DNA of 64,000 nt from Sporosarcina sp. FSL K6-3457 (GCF_038007285.1 NZ_JBBOWX010000001.1:2683501-2747500), one strand, 5' to 3'. Positions 34,381-43,082 are shown, counted from the first letter of the stretch. Program-made: numbers and translations. The notes: generated by a model not told the origin, from the letters alone.

Positions 34381-34667
34381 ACTTGTCTCTCCTTTCTACA
34401 AAGCCGTCCATGAGCTTTCAGCAGTTTTACTTTGGCCCTTCTCTTCCTCAGTTCAGCACGCATGAGGCTACCAAAATAATTGTCTGGTAAGTAAGCCATT
34501 TCCCTGAGTTCCTGTGTACTCATTTTGTAAAATAAGAATCCAAAAACTTCCTTAATCTTCGAACCGTACTCCATCAAAAAATAATCGCCGTGTTTCTCTT
34601 GGTACGCCCAAAACAGATCACTGGTCTCTTTGATATGTCGGATTGAGCCGATATTTGTGTTTTCCAT
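34365..34667 (-). CDS. Early phage protein of unknown function
   Basis: 100 residues. ATG at 34,667 preferred (AAAGGAG nine bases upstream) over a longer start. HGDYFLMEYGSKIKEVFGFLFYK and a strongly basic C-terminus (RAELRKRRAKVKLLKAHGR). Possibly nucleic-acid binding; no family recognised. Confidence 0.6.
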   Translation of the reverse strand: MENTNIGSIRHIKETSDLFWAYQEKHGDYFLMEYGSKIKEVFGFLFYKMSTQELREMAYLPDNYFGSLMRAELRKRRAKVKLLKAHGRLCRKERQVCLIK

Positions 34668-34723
34668 ATTGCAGATTCTCCTTTTCTTGTGGTATGTTAG
34701 TAGTAATATATTTTGAAATGCGT

Positions 34724-34758
34724 TCACTTAGGTCCTCCACAGACCTGAGTGATTTTTT
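34724..34758 (+). terminator. Plus-strand terminator inside the early operon
   Basis: TCACTTAGGTC pairs with GACCTGAGTGA (one mismatch), then T6ATTTATT on the plus strand. No plus-strand gene lies just upstream. It may stop antisense transcription or end a short RNA. Confidence 0.7.
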
Positions 34759-34927
34759 ATTTATTCTCAAAAAATCCTTGCGTCAAGATGATTTGATACA
34801 GATCATCGTTAATTCGAATTTCAACGGACGCCCTACCTTCATCGATAACAGGCATTCCAATCGATACCTCACCTTCAAACCCATCGTTTATTTTTGTTAG
34901 AAAGAATACGACATCTTCTATATTCAT
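34757..34927 (-). CDS. 56-residue early phage protein
   Basis: Very strong GGAGGTG ribosome binding site before ATG. NIEDVVFFLTKINDGFEGEV and EGRASVEIRINDDLYQIIL; small alpha/beta protein. Starts divergently from the zinc-ribbon gene at 35,010. Confidence 0.65.
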   Translation of the reverse strand: MNIEDVVFFLTKINDGFEGEVSIGMPVIDEGRASVEIRINDDLYQIILTQGFFENK

Positions 34928-35009
34928 TTTTTCACCTCCATTCTTAGTAAATAAAGCAGGCTTTCCTACCTACCCTGTCGAATAGTGTCAGAGACGGGAG
35001 GTGTTAATA

Positions 35010-35372
35010 ATGTTAATGTTCAACTGTTATACATGTGGTCAAAAGTTTAAAATCGCTAACGAAAACCTGTTTAACAAGATTACGATACAGTGTCCAAATT
35101 GCGATAACCCTGTGCCACAAAAAGCAGTAGAAGCACTCAGAAGATACAGCGAGGCTTACATGGACTTTATCGACGTTTTGTATCATACAAACGCTGAAAA
35201 TAAATCTTGGGGTATATCTGTTGTTGAAACAGAAAGCCCAATCCCCCAGAATCCTAATGATTATTTTCATCAAAAACCATACGAGGGAGATTCTTTTTGG
35301 AGACACAGAAAGAAACCGTTTGTCCGAGTAGATGCCCAAGTAGATATTAATGACCCGGATTTACCTTTCTGA
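35010..35372 (+). CDS. Zinc-ribbon protein with SSB-like acidic C-terminal tip
   Basis: 120 residues on the plus strand inside a minus-strand operon; ATG nine bases after GGGAGGTG. CYTCGQKF (residues ~5-12) and CPNCDNP (~31-37) form a C-x2-C/C-x2-C zinc ribbon. The last residues VDINDPDLPF closely match the tip of Bacillus SSB proteins (DISDDDLPF), the tail that recruits replication and repair partners. No OB-fold is visible. Convergent 26-base overlap with the gene at 35,347. Could compete for SSB partners; inferred. Confidence 0.7.
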   Translation: MLMFNCYTCGQKFKIANENLFNKITIQCPNCDNPVPQKAVEALRRYSEAYMDFIDVLYHTNAENKSWGISVVETESPIPQNPNDYFHQKPYEGDSFWRHRKKPFVRVDAQVDINDPDLPF

Positions 35373-35769
35373 CCGTCTGCCTCAGTGCACTTTTCCGAAG
35401 TTCATCTTCGATAGGCGAAAGTAAGGATATTGCTTGCTGGTAACTGATACTATTTTTATGAAAAATGCTTAATACTTCTTTTGCAGCAGCAACTTCATTT
35501 GCAGATGGGGTTGCTGCGACTTGATTCCCCATCCCTTTCACTGTCCCGTTATCAATCTCATCACAAGTATGAAGAATCAAATTAGCAAACGAACGGGCAT
35601 CATCAGCGGATACAATAACAACTGAATCAATTTCCTGTTTTCCTATCGATAACCGCCCCATTTCAAACAGAACAGCATCCTGTGCAGCTTGTCCTTCTGA
35701 AGGATCCTTATAATTCGACTCAACACTCAAATAATGCTTAACGCCATTTACAACTTCTTTGATAAGCAT
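35347..35769 (-). CDS. Early phage protein of unknown function
   Basis: 140 residues from the ATG behind AAAGGTGG. N-terminal alpha/beta part (IVSADDARSFANLILHTCDEI), then a helical region. Overlaps the convergent zinc-ribbon gene at the 3' end. Unrecognised. Confidence 0.6.
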   Translation of the reverse strand: MLIKEVVNGVKHYLSVESNYKDPSEGQAAQDAVLFEMGRLSIGKQEIDSVVIVSADDARSFANLILHTCDEIDNGTVKGMGNQVAATPSANEVAAAKEVLSIFHKNSISYQQAISLLSPIEDELRKSALRQTVRKVNPGH

Positions 35770-35773
35770 GTTC

Positions 35774-35935
35774 TCAATTCCACCTTTCACTTCTGATTTG
35801 TTTAGCTTGTCCTACATAGCGATGTATGACTACCCATGTCCATTCCTCAACCTTCACCAGCAACCAATCATCAGCATTCGCTAGAACCGTCAGAGCGTGC
35901 TGATATTCGCTTCTAGTAAACTTCCGACCTCTCAT
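35774..35935 (-). CDS. 53-residue early phage protein
   Basis: Starts at an ATG overlapping the stop of the upstream gene (GAATGA), so it is translationally coupled. RGRKFTRSEYQHALTVLANADDWLLVKVEEW; basic and tryptophan-rich. Not previously flagged by length, but the coupling and the close next gene support it. Confidence 0.6.
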   Translation of the reverse strand: MRGRKFTRSEYQHALTVLANADDWLLVKVEEWTWVVIHRYVGQAKQIRSERWN

Positions 35936-36333
35936 TCTTGTTTGGGTGCTACCAACAATTGACCATTTTCGTCAAAGTAGTCATCCAGCATTTCAAGTAT
36001 CGTTTCAGTGGCCCAACTTATTTGGGTACTGAGGAACCCTTCATGAGAAATCGGCGTTTCTTTTATGTCCCCATTCGGTAGCATCTCCCGCAGAACAAAG
36101 GGACCTTTTCTCATACCGGCCGCACTAAGTATTTCTACGGTTTCTCGTAACGCCGTGACATCGACTAACCTTGCAACGATTTCAGATTCTAGTAGTTGCT
36201 TTTCAATCACGTCTGCCGTGACCTTCCCAGCTGATGCCTGTCCATCTTTAAATCCAATTTGATAGATCTGTTCTGCTAATGCAGCGATTTCTGCACGCTT
36301 TGAATCGCTCAAACCCTTGATGTTATTCTTCAA
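35932..36333 (-). CDS. Early phage protein of unknown function
   Basis: 133 residues. TTG start behind GGGAGG. Helical N-terminus (DSKRAEIAALAEQIYQIGFKDG), then LREMLPNGDIKETP; acidic C-terminus. No family recognised. Confidence 0.6.
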   Translation of the reverse strand: MKNNIKGLSDSKRAEIAALAEQIYQIGFKDGQASAGKVTADVIEKQLLESEIVARLVDVTALRETVEILSAAGMRKGPFVLREMLPNGDIKETPISHEGFLSTQISWATETILEMLDDYFDENGQLLVAPKQE

Positions 36334-36362
36334 TTACTTTTCCTCCCTTTTCTCATTCTGGT

Positions 36363-36581
36363 TTACCTAATCGATGCCACCTCCAGCTGTCTGATATTAT
36401 TTGGATCAGTTAGGTCATGACCTGCATACCTCCGCATGAAATCATCCAGTTCCATCGTTGAAACTTTCATACGGCCAAGTTTCAATCCTACTAATCTTCC
36501 AGACTTGATTAAGTCGTAGACTGTATTTTTATTGCATTTTAGGCGCTTTGCAACTTCTGATACATCGAGTAGTTCGTGCAT
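36363..36581 (-). CDS. MerR-type helix-turn-helix protein (excisionase-like)
   Basis: 72 residues. LLDVSEVAKRLKCNKNTVYDLIKSGRLVGLKLGRMKV is the HTH_17/excisionase fold. Second gene of the lytic transcript, after cro. It may direct excision or act as a second regulator. ATG behind GGAGGTG. Confidence 0.82.
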   Translation of the reverse strand: MHELLDVSEVAKRLKCNKNTVYDLIKSGRLVGLKLGRMKVSTMELDDFMRRYAGHDLTDPNNIRQLEVASIR

Positions 36582-36595
36582 GGTTACACCTCCAA

Positions 36596-36778
36596 TCAGA
36601 TATTTAAAATCTTACAAATGTGCTTAATGTGCTCTTGCGCTTTCGGTCCATCTTTACGTCCGCGGATAATATCAGATAGATAAACACTTGATATTCCGAT
36701 TAAACCAGCCAACTCTTTTTGGCTCATCTTGCGTTTGAATAATTCCGACCTAACTTTTATTGCTAAATCTTCAGACAT
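36596..36778 (-). CDS. Cro-like regulator
   Basis: 60 residues, a bare helix-turn-helix: KMSQKELAGLIGISSVYLSDIIRGR. First gene of the minus-strand lytic transcript, opposite the CI-like repressor. ATG behind AAAGGAGG. It should bind the shared operators and favour lytic growth. Confidence 0.85.
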   Translation of the reverse strand: MSEDLAIKVRSELFKRKMSQKELAGLIGISSVYLSDIIRGRKDGPKAQEHIKHICKILNI

Positions 36779-36884
36779 GACTAAACCTCCTTTAAGCTAA
36801 TAGTTTGAATATCTTATACCGTCATTGGCTCGGTATCACAGCGCGATCTCGAATATACACAAGCTAAATTATTCTCTAATTGTG

Positions 36885-36913
36885 TTGACGAAAGTTAAAG
36901 AACATTATAGAAT
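36885..36913 (+). promoter_or_regulatory. Promoter reading toward the repressor
   Basis: TTGACG, 17 bases, TAGAAT. The spacer contains GTTAAAGAAC, one of the operator-like boxes. It lies about 200 bases upstream of the repressor start and points at the promoter at 37,044. Confidence 0.65.
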
Positions 36914-37156
36914 ATAGACATAGCTAAATAAGACTTTGAAAAAGCCTGTAATTGCACATTTTGCCCGTTCCCCAACGAAAAAATGTATTTGTATAGGTCG
37001 TATTTTCTATTGTCTTTTAGCAAATAATTCAGCTTATGAACAAAGTATATTAAAGAAGTTTGTAGATGTCAACAAACTTTTATAAAGTTCTTTAATATAA
37101 TTGTTTGTAGCAGTATAGGATGGTTGATATGACAACGTTTGAAAGGGTTAAAGAAC
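36894..37156. promoter_or_regulatory. Operator-like boxes of the lysogeny switch
   Basis: Four copies of RTTAAAGAAC or a close form: 36,894-36,903, 37,049-37,058, 37,087-37,096 (reversed) and 37,147-37,156 (inside the repressor gene). Arms ATATTAAAGAA (37,047) and TTCTTTAATAT (37,088) form a larger palindrome enclosing AAGTTTGT/ACAAACTT. Confidence 0.6.
37044..37072 (-). promoter_or_regulatory. Promoter reading toward cro
   Basis: Minus strand TTGACA, 17 bases, TATACT: near-consensus. The spacer includes an ATTAAAGAAG box. Leader to cro is about 260 bases. Confidence 0.75.
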
Positions 37157-37548
37157 TTTGTAGTGAATACGGAATAACAATTGTTCAACTAGAAGAAAAG
37201 GTCGGTTTCGGAAGAAATTCAATGTATTCATGGAAGAAAAACAAGCCTTCTTCAGAGAAGTTAGAAAAAGTGGCTGACTACTTCAATGTAAGCACAGACT
37301 ACCTCCTAGGCCGTACAGATAAAAAGCGTCACAATAACCTAACTGAAAAAGATGAAAAAGACATAGCGAAACGACTCGAAGATTTTAAAAGGGACCTTAC
37401 AAGTTCTGATGGATTGAATTTCTCTGGTGAACCTATGAGTGATGACGCAAAAGAATCTTTAATAGAAGCAATGGATCACATTTTTCGCCAAACACAACGT
37501 ATTAATAAGAAGTACATTCCTAAAAAACACAGGCAAGATGAAGACTGA
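37120..37548 (+). CDS. CI-like phage repressor
   Basis: 142 residues. The N-terminal HTH_3 domain (GITIVQLEEKVGFGRNSMYSWKKNKPSSE, then VADYFNVSTDYLLGRT) is a Xre/CI type. The C-terminal ~70 residues are short and charged, with no LexA-type protease domain, so release probably needs an antirepressor rather than self-cleavage; two antirepressor genes are present. ATG 37,120 or 37,129. Confidence 0.85.
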   Translation: MVDMTTFERVKELCSEYGITIVQLEEKVGFGRNSMYSWKKNKPSSEKLEKVADYFNVSTDYLLGRTDKKRHNNLTEKDEKDIAKRLEDFKRDLTSSDGLNFSGEPMSDDAKESLIEAMDHIFRQTQRINKKYIPKKHRQDED

Positions 37549-37715
37549 TACGATGCCTTGTTGACTTGGATTAAAGAAACTGTAGAGAACTTAACTAGGC
37601 AACATGAAACCAATGATCCTTATTAATGCTTGAATATCAATACCCACGGCGAAGATCCTCTGAATGGATTCAAGATATTTTACAAGCGCTTTTGCACCTC
37701 TTTCTATTCGCATTG

Positions 37716-38507
37716 TTACATCTCCACATGCAACAACGCCTTTAATTGATTGAACTTCGATGGGTAATAGTGGGGTTGCGTTTCTTTTGGATTTCGTGTG
37801 TTAATAAGGTTCTTTCCGAACATCAAACCTTTATCCGTCAGGGATTTAAATTCTTTCAAACCACCTTTAGAAGACGGACGCTCTTTGATTTCTAGAAATC
37901 CAAGTTCAATTAATTTCGTATTCGCTTTCGCCGCACCTATCCCTACTTCATGTTCTTTCAGTAATTTAGATAATGGCAGTGTAACTTCCTCATCCACATA
38001 TACTGGAAGGTGGTTTGTTGGTACACCGTGTTGCTCGTGAACAGTTTCTAGCATTCTTACATTCGATGTTGTGTCTAAGCGTAGGATCTCAGATGCGTAT
38101 CGTGCACCAATCAATTGCATCTCGAACTCTTCTTTTGCGGAAATAGTTTGTGGTCGGACAAGGACTACTTCACCCTTGCGTAACTTTGAAAGTAGTTCGT
38201 ATACAAAATCGTAGAAATCATCTGCTTTAGGTTGTTCGCTACGACGAGCAATTTCATAAATTCCATGTTCGTTGTAAATTGTTGTTTCACGAAGGCCTGC
38301 CTGAGTGGTCAACTTGACCACCGTAGAAAACTTATTTAATCTTTCTGAATTACGCTCGTGAACTTTAGATACGGATCTTCTTGGATCTGCATATTCAAGC
38401 GCCTGCCCAATTTGTTCCCTTGTCATGAAAACCTCATCTTTTTCGTTAATCCAAAAATCACAGAGAATAGAATTAAAGTGTTGTTGTGTTGCTAGCGTTA
38501 GATTCAT
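37716..38507 (-). CDS. BRO-type antirepressor
   Basis: 263 residues. BRO-N domain (residues ~5-115: DFWINEKDEVFMTREQIGQALEY and GIYEIARRSEQPKADDF); the C-terminal part (~150-250) is a winged-helix-like region with KLIELGFLEIKERPSSKGG. On the minus strand between repressor and integrase, translationally coupled to the small HTH gene upstream. Probably binds and inactivates a repressor. Confidence 0.8.
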   Translation of the reverse strand: MNLTLATQQHFNSILCDFWINEKDEVFMTREQIGQALEYADPRRSVSKVHERNSERLNKFSTVVKLTTQAGLRETTIYNEHGIYEIARRSEQPKADDFYDFVYELLSKLRKGEVVLVRPQTISAKEEFEMQLIGARYASEILRLDTTSNVRMLETVHEQHGVPTNHLPVYVDEEVTLPLSKLLKEHEVGIGAAKANTKLIELGFLEIKERPSSKGGLKEFKSLTDKGLMFGKNLINTRNPKETQPHYYPSKFNQLKALLHVEM

Positions 38508-38692
38508 TTAGGCATCTCCATTTCCGACCTTATTCTTTCAATAGCATTCAATACCTGCGTTCTGCGATCCACCTCCATTTCATGTTTCATCCAGTTATGG
38601 AGTGTGTTTTCGTGAATCCCTAAACGTTCTGCTATTATCCAGAATGGAATGCCCCCTTTCGCATCCCTGATATCTTGATTTCTTTTAAACAT
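38504..38692 (-). CDS. Small helix-turn-helix regulator
   Basis: 62 residues. IPFWIIAERLGIHENTLHNWMKHEM is a helix-turn-helix. ATG behind GGGGTG; overlaps the antirepressor by four bases. The palindromic region at 38,711-38,766 just upstream is a likely own operator. Confidence 0.75.
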   Translation of the reverse strand: MFKRNQDIRDAKGGIPFWIIAERLGIHENTLHNWMKHEMEVDRRTQVLNAIERIRSEMEMPK

Positions 38693-38710
38693 TTTCTAAA
38701 TCACCCCTTT

Positions 38711-38766
38711 CTATGTACCACACACAATATTGTTTTGTTGTTGTACTTGTGGTATATTCAACATAG
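38711..38766. promoter_or_regulatory. Inverted-repeat operator between divergent genes
   Basis: CTATGTACCACA (38,711-38,722) is mirrored by TGTGGTA (38,748-38,754) and ACATAG (38,761-38,766), with a seven-base insertion in the right arm. Between the HTH-antirepressor pair and the moron at 38,830. Confidence 0.55.
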
Positions 38767-38829
38767 CACATAGGCGAAATAATGTCTACAACGCAAAAGT
38801 ATTATTTTGAGAGGTACAGGTGATTTTCC

Positions 38830-39876
38830 GTGGATATTAATGGAAATTTTAATTCGAAAATATTAGTTTATGATGATTATTCGATTGTTAACCCCAGCGA
38901 ATTGAATAAGAGGTTGCAGGGATTATCTGAGTATAATTCACACTATATTTCCCCGATGAAGTCTACCGAATGGATATCAATTTTATTAGAAGGTGAAATA
39001 AGTTCAGGACAATGGAAATACGAAGATGTTATTTATTTTTCAACGAAGGAAGATTTTGATATCTGGAAAAAGAAAGTAGCTGATTTCGATTACAAGAATG
39101 AAGATGAGTATAAACAAGAAATACTAAAATTCGGGGGAATAAGCGTTGATTCAGAGACATTAAATAATAAACCTGTGAAAACTATCAGCGATGTGGTTGA
39201 GCTTGAAGGGCTATACACTGAATTAGCGAAAGTCAGACCGTTTGATGAAAAAAGATTGGTGAATTTTAGTAAAAGCTTTGGAATTCCAATTGGTTCACTT
39301 ATCGGGCTCGGAGACGATGGGACTCAGGACGGGATAATTTGTATACAATTCTCATTTCTGCTTCCACTCTATACAGAACTAACCATTTATAGATTTATAT
39401 TTAATTGCTGGATCGCTTTGAAGTCTGAGGATGAAAATCTAATAAAGGGAATAGAAGATAGATATTACAAAGCATTTGATGGTCAAACAATCACTTTTAT
39501 GGGTGAAAAAAGAACAATCAAAAAGTCTGGCACTAAAAAAACTCTAATTGAAATAATTATATCTTTCCTTAATGCCTATGACTACATACCTAATACAGTA
39601 CCTATAAGGTATGAAGCAATTAATAATAGCGTAAAAATTTCGTTAAATTACCAAGACTTACTATCCGTTGCCTATCATCAATTAATTCAAGCAATCGTTA
39701 AGAATGCTTCATTTAAAGTTTGTGATAATTGTGGGCATCTTTTCGAAATTATTCATGAAGGTAGAAGATTTTGCCCACCATTGCCCGGTAGAAAAAGAAG
39801 TACTTGTGAAAATACATTCAATCAACGATTAAAAAGAAAAAGAAGAAGTGAACAGAATCCAGAGGAAAGTGAATGA
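38830..39876 (+). CDS. Unknown protein with C-terminal zinc knuckle, prophage cargo
   Basis: 348 residues, AT-rich. Residues ~300-335 hold CDNCGHLFEIIHEGRRFCPP and STCENTF, a CGNR/DUF6076-like zinc motif followed by a highly basic end (NQRLKRKRRSEQ) likely to bind nucleic acid. The rest is helical with no catalytic motif seen. GTG seven bases after AGGTG. Between repressor and integrase, a usual site for exclusion or defence genes; function not known. Confidence 0.6.
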   Translation: MDINGNFNSKILVYDDYSIVNPSELNKRLQGLSEYNSHYISPMKSTEWISILLEGEISSGQWKYEDVIYFSTKEDFDIWKKKVADFDYKNEDEYKQEILKFGGISVDSETLNNKPVKTISDVVELEGLYTELAKVRPFDEKRLVNFSKSFGIPIGSLIGLGDDGTQDGIICIQFSFLLPLYTELTIYRFIFNCWIALKSEDENLIKGIEDRYYKAFDGQTITFMGEKRTIKKSGTKKTLIEIIISFLNAYDYIPNTVPIRYEAINNSVKISLNYQDLLSVAYHQLIQAIVKNASFKVCDNCGHLFEIIHEGRRFCPPLPGRKRSTCENTFNQRLKRKRRSEQNPEESE

Positions 39877-39969
39877 AGTAACTTAAATCACTTGATACTC
39901 CAAGGAGGTGATGCACATAGCAGAACGTGCTTTAATTTTTTAATACTATCAGAAAAGGAAGTGTTAATT

Positions 39970-41109
39970 ATGCGAGGAGAAGTACGAAAACGCGGAAAGA
40001 ATTGGTACTACCGTTTCGACATGGGGATTGTGGACGGCAAAAGGCAGCGTGTAGAGCGTGTTGTTGGTCCAGATAAGAAAGAAGCTGAAAGAGCTTTGAG
40101 GGCTGCGATGGCTGAATATGAAAATACAGGACTGCACTTTGAGCCATCTACAATTACATTGGCCGACTTCATGGACTATTGGTACAAAGAATATGCAGAG
40201 GTGAATTTGAAGCACAACACGCTGTTAGCTTATGAGCGTGCTATTCGTTTGCAAATTAAGCCGGCACTCGGAAAGTACAGATTGCGATCCTTAACGCCAG
40301 CAATTCTACAACAGTTCGTAAATGATTTGTACAGGGAAGGATATGCAAAACAATCTTTGGAGATATTTGCAAGCGTCGTGAATAACGCCCTAAGACAGGC
40401 TGTGCATCCTTGGGGCTATTTAAAAGACAATCCGATGCAATATGTCATCATGCCTAAATACGACATCAGAAAGACCACTGAGAAGGATTTAAAGATACTT
40501 CCGATGGAGAGCTTGAAGAAAATTAATGAATATTGTGTTGAGGGTAATCCTCTAACAATTCCTTTTCAACTAGGGCTGCATACAGGTATGCGGGTGAGCG
40601 AAGTATGCGGGTTGATGTGGAAACGTATAGATTTAGAACGAGGGACGTTACAAGTAGACCAGGCGATGATTAACAAAGAAGGAGAATGGGTTCTCGGTAC
40701 AACGAAAACAGTTTCTTCCGAACGACAAATCATGCTAGGAGCTTCAATCATCAATATATTAAAAAAACACCGCATTTGGCTTAAAAAGAATAAGCTCAAA
40801 TACGGCGTCCATTACACTGATTCGGATCATGTTTGCGTGAAAGAATGTGGGAGCATTATCACGCCAGCTGTTGTTAAATACAATACCAGCAAGATGAAAG
40901 AAAAGCTAGGGATTGACTTTAACTTCCACAGCTTGCGTCATACGCATGCCACTATGCTTATGGAGAACGGCGCAAAGGTGAAGGACATACAAGCACGACT
41001 AGGACATAGTCGTTCTGCAATCACCATCGACACCTATTCACATCTGACACAAAAGATGCAAGATGAAACCATTGATATATTCGAACAAGCCATGCGTGAA
41101 TTAGAATAG
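39970..41109 (+). CDS. int: Tyrosine integrase
   Basis: 379 residues; ATG six bases after AAGGAAGTG. An AP2-like arm-binding N-terminus (VRKRGKNWYYRFDMGI), SAM-like core-binding domain (~62-160) and catalytic domain: R208 in TGMRVSE, K246, H320-x2-R323 in FHSLRHTH, H346, and nucleophile Y356 in IDTYSH. It recombines attP with a site at the 3' end of lepA. A strong AAGGAGGTG with a 10-codon frame (39,909) precedes it and may be a leader. Confidence 0.95.
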   Translation: MRGEVRKRGKNWYYRFDMGIVDGKRQRVERVVGPDKKEAERALRAAMAEYENTGLHFEPSTITLADFMDYWYKEYAEVNLKHNTLLAYERAIRLQIKPALGKYRLRSLTPAILQQFVNDLYREGYAKQSLEIFASVVNNALRQAVHPWGYLKDNPMQYVIMPKYDIRKTTEKDLKILPMESLKKINEYCVEGNPLTIPFQLGLHTGMRVSEVCGLMWKRIDLERGTLQVDQAMINKEGEWVLGTTKTVSSERQIMLGASIINILKKHRIWLKKNKLKYGVHYTDSDHVCVKECGSIITPAVVKYNTSKMKEKLGIDFNFHSLRHTHATMLMENGAKVKDIQARLGHSRSAITIDTYSHLTQKMQDETIDIFEQAMRELE

Positions 41110-41202
41110 TTTGCCCCCAAACTTTCTCTTATGGGGGCAACACGGGTGCAAAACACTATTTTTCATGATTCACCAAAATCGCAAACCGCATACCTACAAC
41201 AC
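41110..41202. other. Prophage-chromosome junction region (attachment site candidate)
   Basis: The junction must lie between the int stop and the lepA stop. It contains a stem-loop, TTGCCCCC (41,111-41,118) and GGGGGCAA (41,133-41,140), without a T-run, then GGGTGCAAAACACT. The core cannot be set because the other junction is outside the window. Confidence 0.5.
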
Positions 41203-43026
41203 TCAATCCTCATCCATCCGCAATACAGCCATAAAGGCTTCTTGAGGTACTTCAACAGACCCAACTTGTTTCATACGTTTTTTACCTTCTTTTTGCTTAT
41301 CAAGAAGTTTACGTTTACGCGAGATATCTCCACCGTAACATTTGGCAAGGACGTTTTTCCCCATTGACTTAATTGTTGAACGCGCAACAATTTTTTGGCC
41401 AATTGCCGCCTGAACAGGCACTTCGAATTGTTGTCTCGGGATTAGTTTTCTTAGTTTTTCAACGATTACTTTTCCGCGCTCGTATGAGAAATCTCTATGG
41501 ACGATGAAACTAAATGCATCGACGTGCTCGCCGTTTAACAGGATGTCCATTTTGACGAGTTTCGATTGCTTGTAGCCAATCAGTTCATAGTCAAGTGAAG
41601 CATAGCCTTTTGTGCCTGACTTCAATTGGTCAAAGAAGTCATAGACGATTTCTGCAAGTGGCAGTTCATAAATAATATTGACACGTGTTGAATCCAAGTA
41701 ATCCATTGTGATAAAGTTTCCACGTTTTTGCTGGCACAGTTCCATTACAGAGCCTACATAATCGTTTGGCACCATAATCGATGCTTTCACATATGGTTCT
41801 TCTACATAATCGACTTTTTGTGCATCTGGCATCATCGCAGGGTTGTCCACTTTCAACTCAGATCCATCAGTTAGTACAACATTGTAAACAACACTTGGTG
41901 CAGTTGTAATCAAATCTATATTGAATTCACGTTCAATTCGTTCTTGAATAATTTCCATATGCAGTAAGCCTAGGAAACCACAACGATAACCGAAACCAAG
42001 TGCTTGTGACGTTTCCGCCTCATACTCAAGTGCCGAGTCATTCAATTCCAATTTTTCAAGAGCATCGCGTAAATCATTGTACTTTGATGTATCAATTGGA
42101 TACAGACCGCAGAATACCATTGGATTCATGCGACGGTAACCAGCCAATGGTTCGCTCGCTGGATTTTCCACGCTAGTAATCGTGTCACCCACTCGTGTAT
42201 CGCCAACATTTTTAATAGATGCCGATAAATAACCTACATCGCCAACTGTTAGCTCATCACGTGGCGAGATTTTAGGTGTGAAAACACCTGTTTCAAGCAC
42301 TTCGAATTTTTTTCCCGTTGCCATCATATGAATCATGTCACCCGGCTTAACCGAACCTTGCATGATACGAATATTAACAATAACCCCTTTGTATGGGTCA
42401 TAATGCGAGTCGAAAATGAGCGCTTGCAGTGGAGCATTTGGATCTCCTTGAGGCGCAGGCACCTTTTCAACAATTTGCTCTAAAATGTCTTCAATACCAA
42501 TACCCGCCTTGGCAGAAGCTAGAACTGCTTCTGAAGCATCCAATCCAATGACATCTTCAATTTCCTGCTTCACACGTTCTGGATCAGCTGCAGGTAAATC
42601 GATTTTATTGATAACAGGTAAAATTTCAAGATCGTTATCAAGCGCCAAATAGACATTCGCTAGCGTTTGCGCTTCAATTCCTTGTGCTGAGTCTACGACA
42701 AGGATTGCGCCTTCACAAGCCGCTAAACTGCGCGATACTTCGTATGTAAAGTCGACGTGTCCCGGCGTATCAATCAGGTGGAATGTATACTCCTCCCCGT
42801 CTTTCGCCGTATACGTCAACTGCACAGCATTCAATTTGATGGTAATTCCACGTTCACGTTCTAAATCCATTGAGTCCAATGTTTGGGTTTTCATTTCTCG
42901 AGATGTTAATGTTTGCGTTTTTTCCAAAATGCGATCGGCCAACGTTGATTTCCCGTGGTCAATATGGGCAATAATGGAGAAATTCCGTATGTTTTTCTGA
43001 CGTGCCAATTTCTGCTCATAATTCAT
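41203..43026 (-). CDS. lepA: Elongation factor 4 (LepA)
   Basis: 607 residues, full length; ends [11 protein letters not shown]1 [10 protein letters not shown]2 region [19 protein letters not shown]; then domains II, III, V and the LepA C-terminal domain ([12 protein letters not shown]). A ribosome-bound GTPase involved in elongation and subunit biogenesis. ATG at 43,026 matches homologues. The prophage sits at its 3' side, separating it from the usual hemN/hrcA neighbours, but the reading frame is intact. Confidence 0.98.
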   Translation of the reverse strand: MNYEQKLARQKNIRNFSIIAHIDHGKSTLADRILEKTQTLTSREMKTQTLDSMDLERERGITIKLNAVQLTYTAKDGEEYTFHLIDTPGHVDFTYEVSRSLAACEGAILVVDSAQGIEAQTLANVYLALDNDLEILPVINKIDLPAADPERVKQEIEDVIGLDASEAVLASAKAGIGIEDILEQIVEKVPAPQGDPNAPLQALIFDSHYDPYKGVIVNIRIMQGSVKPGDMIHMMATGKKFEVLETGVFTPKISPRDELTVGDVGYLSASIKNVGDTRVGDTITSVENPASEPLAGYRRMNPMVFCGLYPIDTSKYNDLRDALEKLELNDSALEYEAETSQALGFGYRCGFLGLLHMEIIQERIEREFNIDLITTAPSVVYNVVLTDGSELKVDNPAMMPDAQKVDYVEEPYVKASIMVPNDYVGSVMELCQQKRGNFITMDYLDSTRVNIIYELPLAEIVYDFFDQLKSGTKGYASLDYELIGYKQSKLVKMDILLNGEHVDAFSFIVHRDFSYERGKVIVEKLRKLIPRQQFEVPVQAAIGQKIVARSTIKSMGKNVLAKCYGGDISRKRKLLDKQKEGKKRMKQVGSVEVPQEAFMAVLRMDED

Positions 43027-43082
43027 CGTATAGTTCACTCCTATTTTAGCTATATGAATTATAGCAGTGAACGGCCTAGACT

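Noticed and set aside
39909..39941. Ten-codon frame after a strong AAGGAGGTG, possible integrase leader peptide
   Set aside because: The ATG overlaps the Shine-Dalgarno sequence itself; no attenuator hairpin follows.
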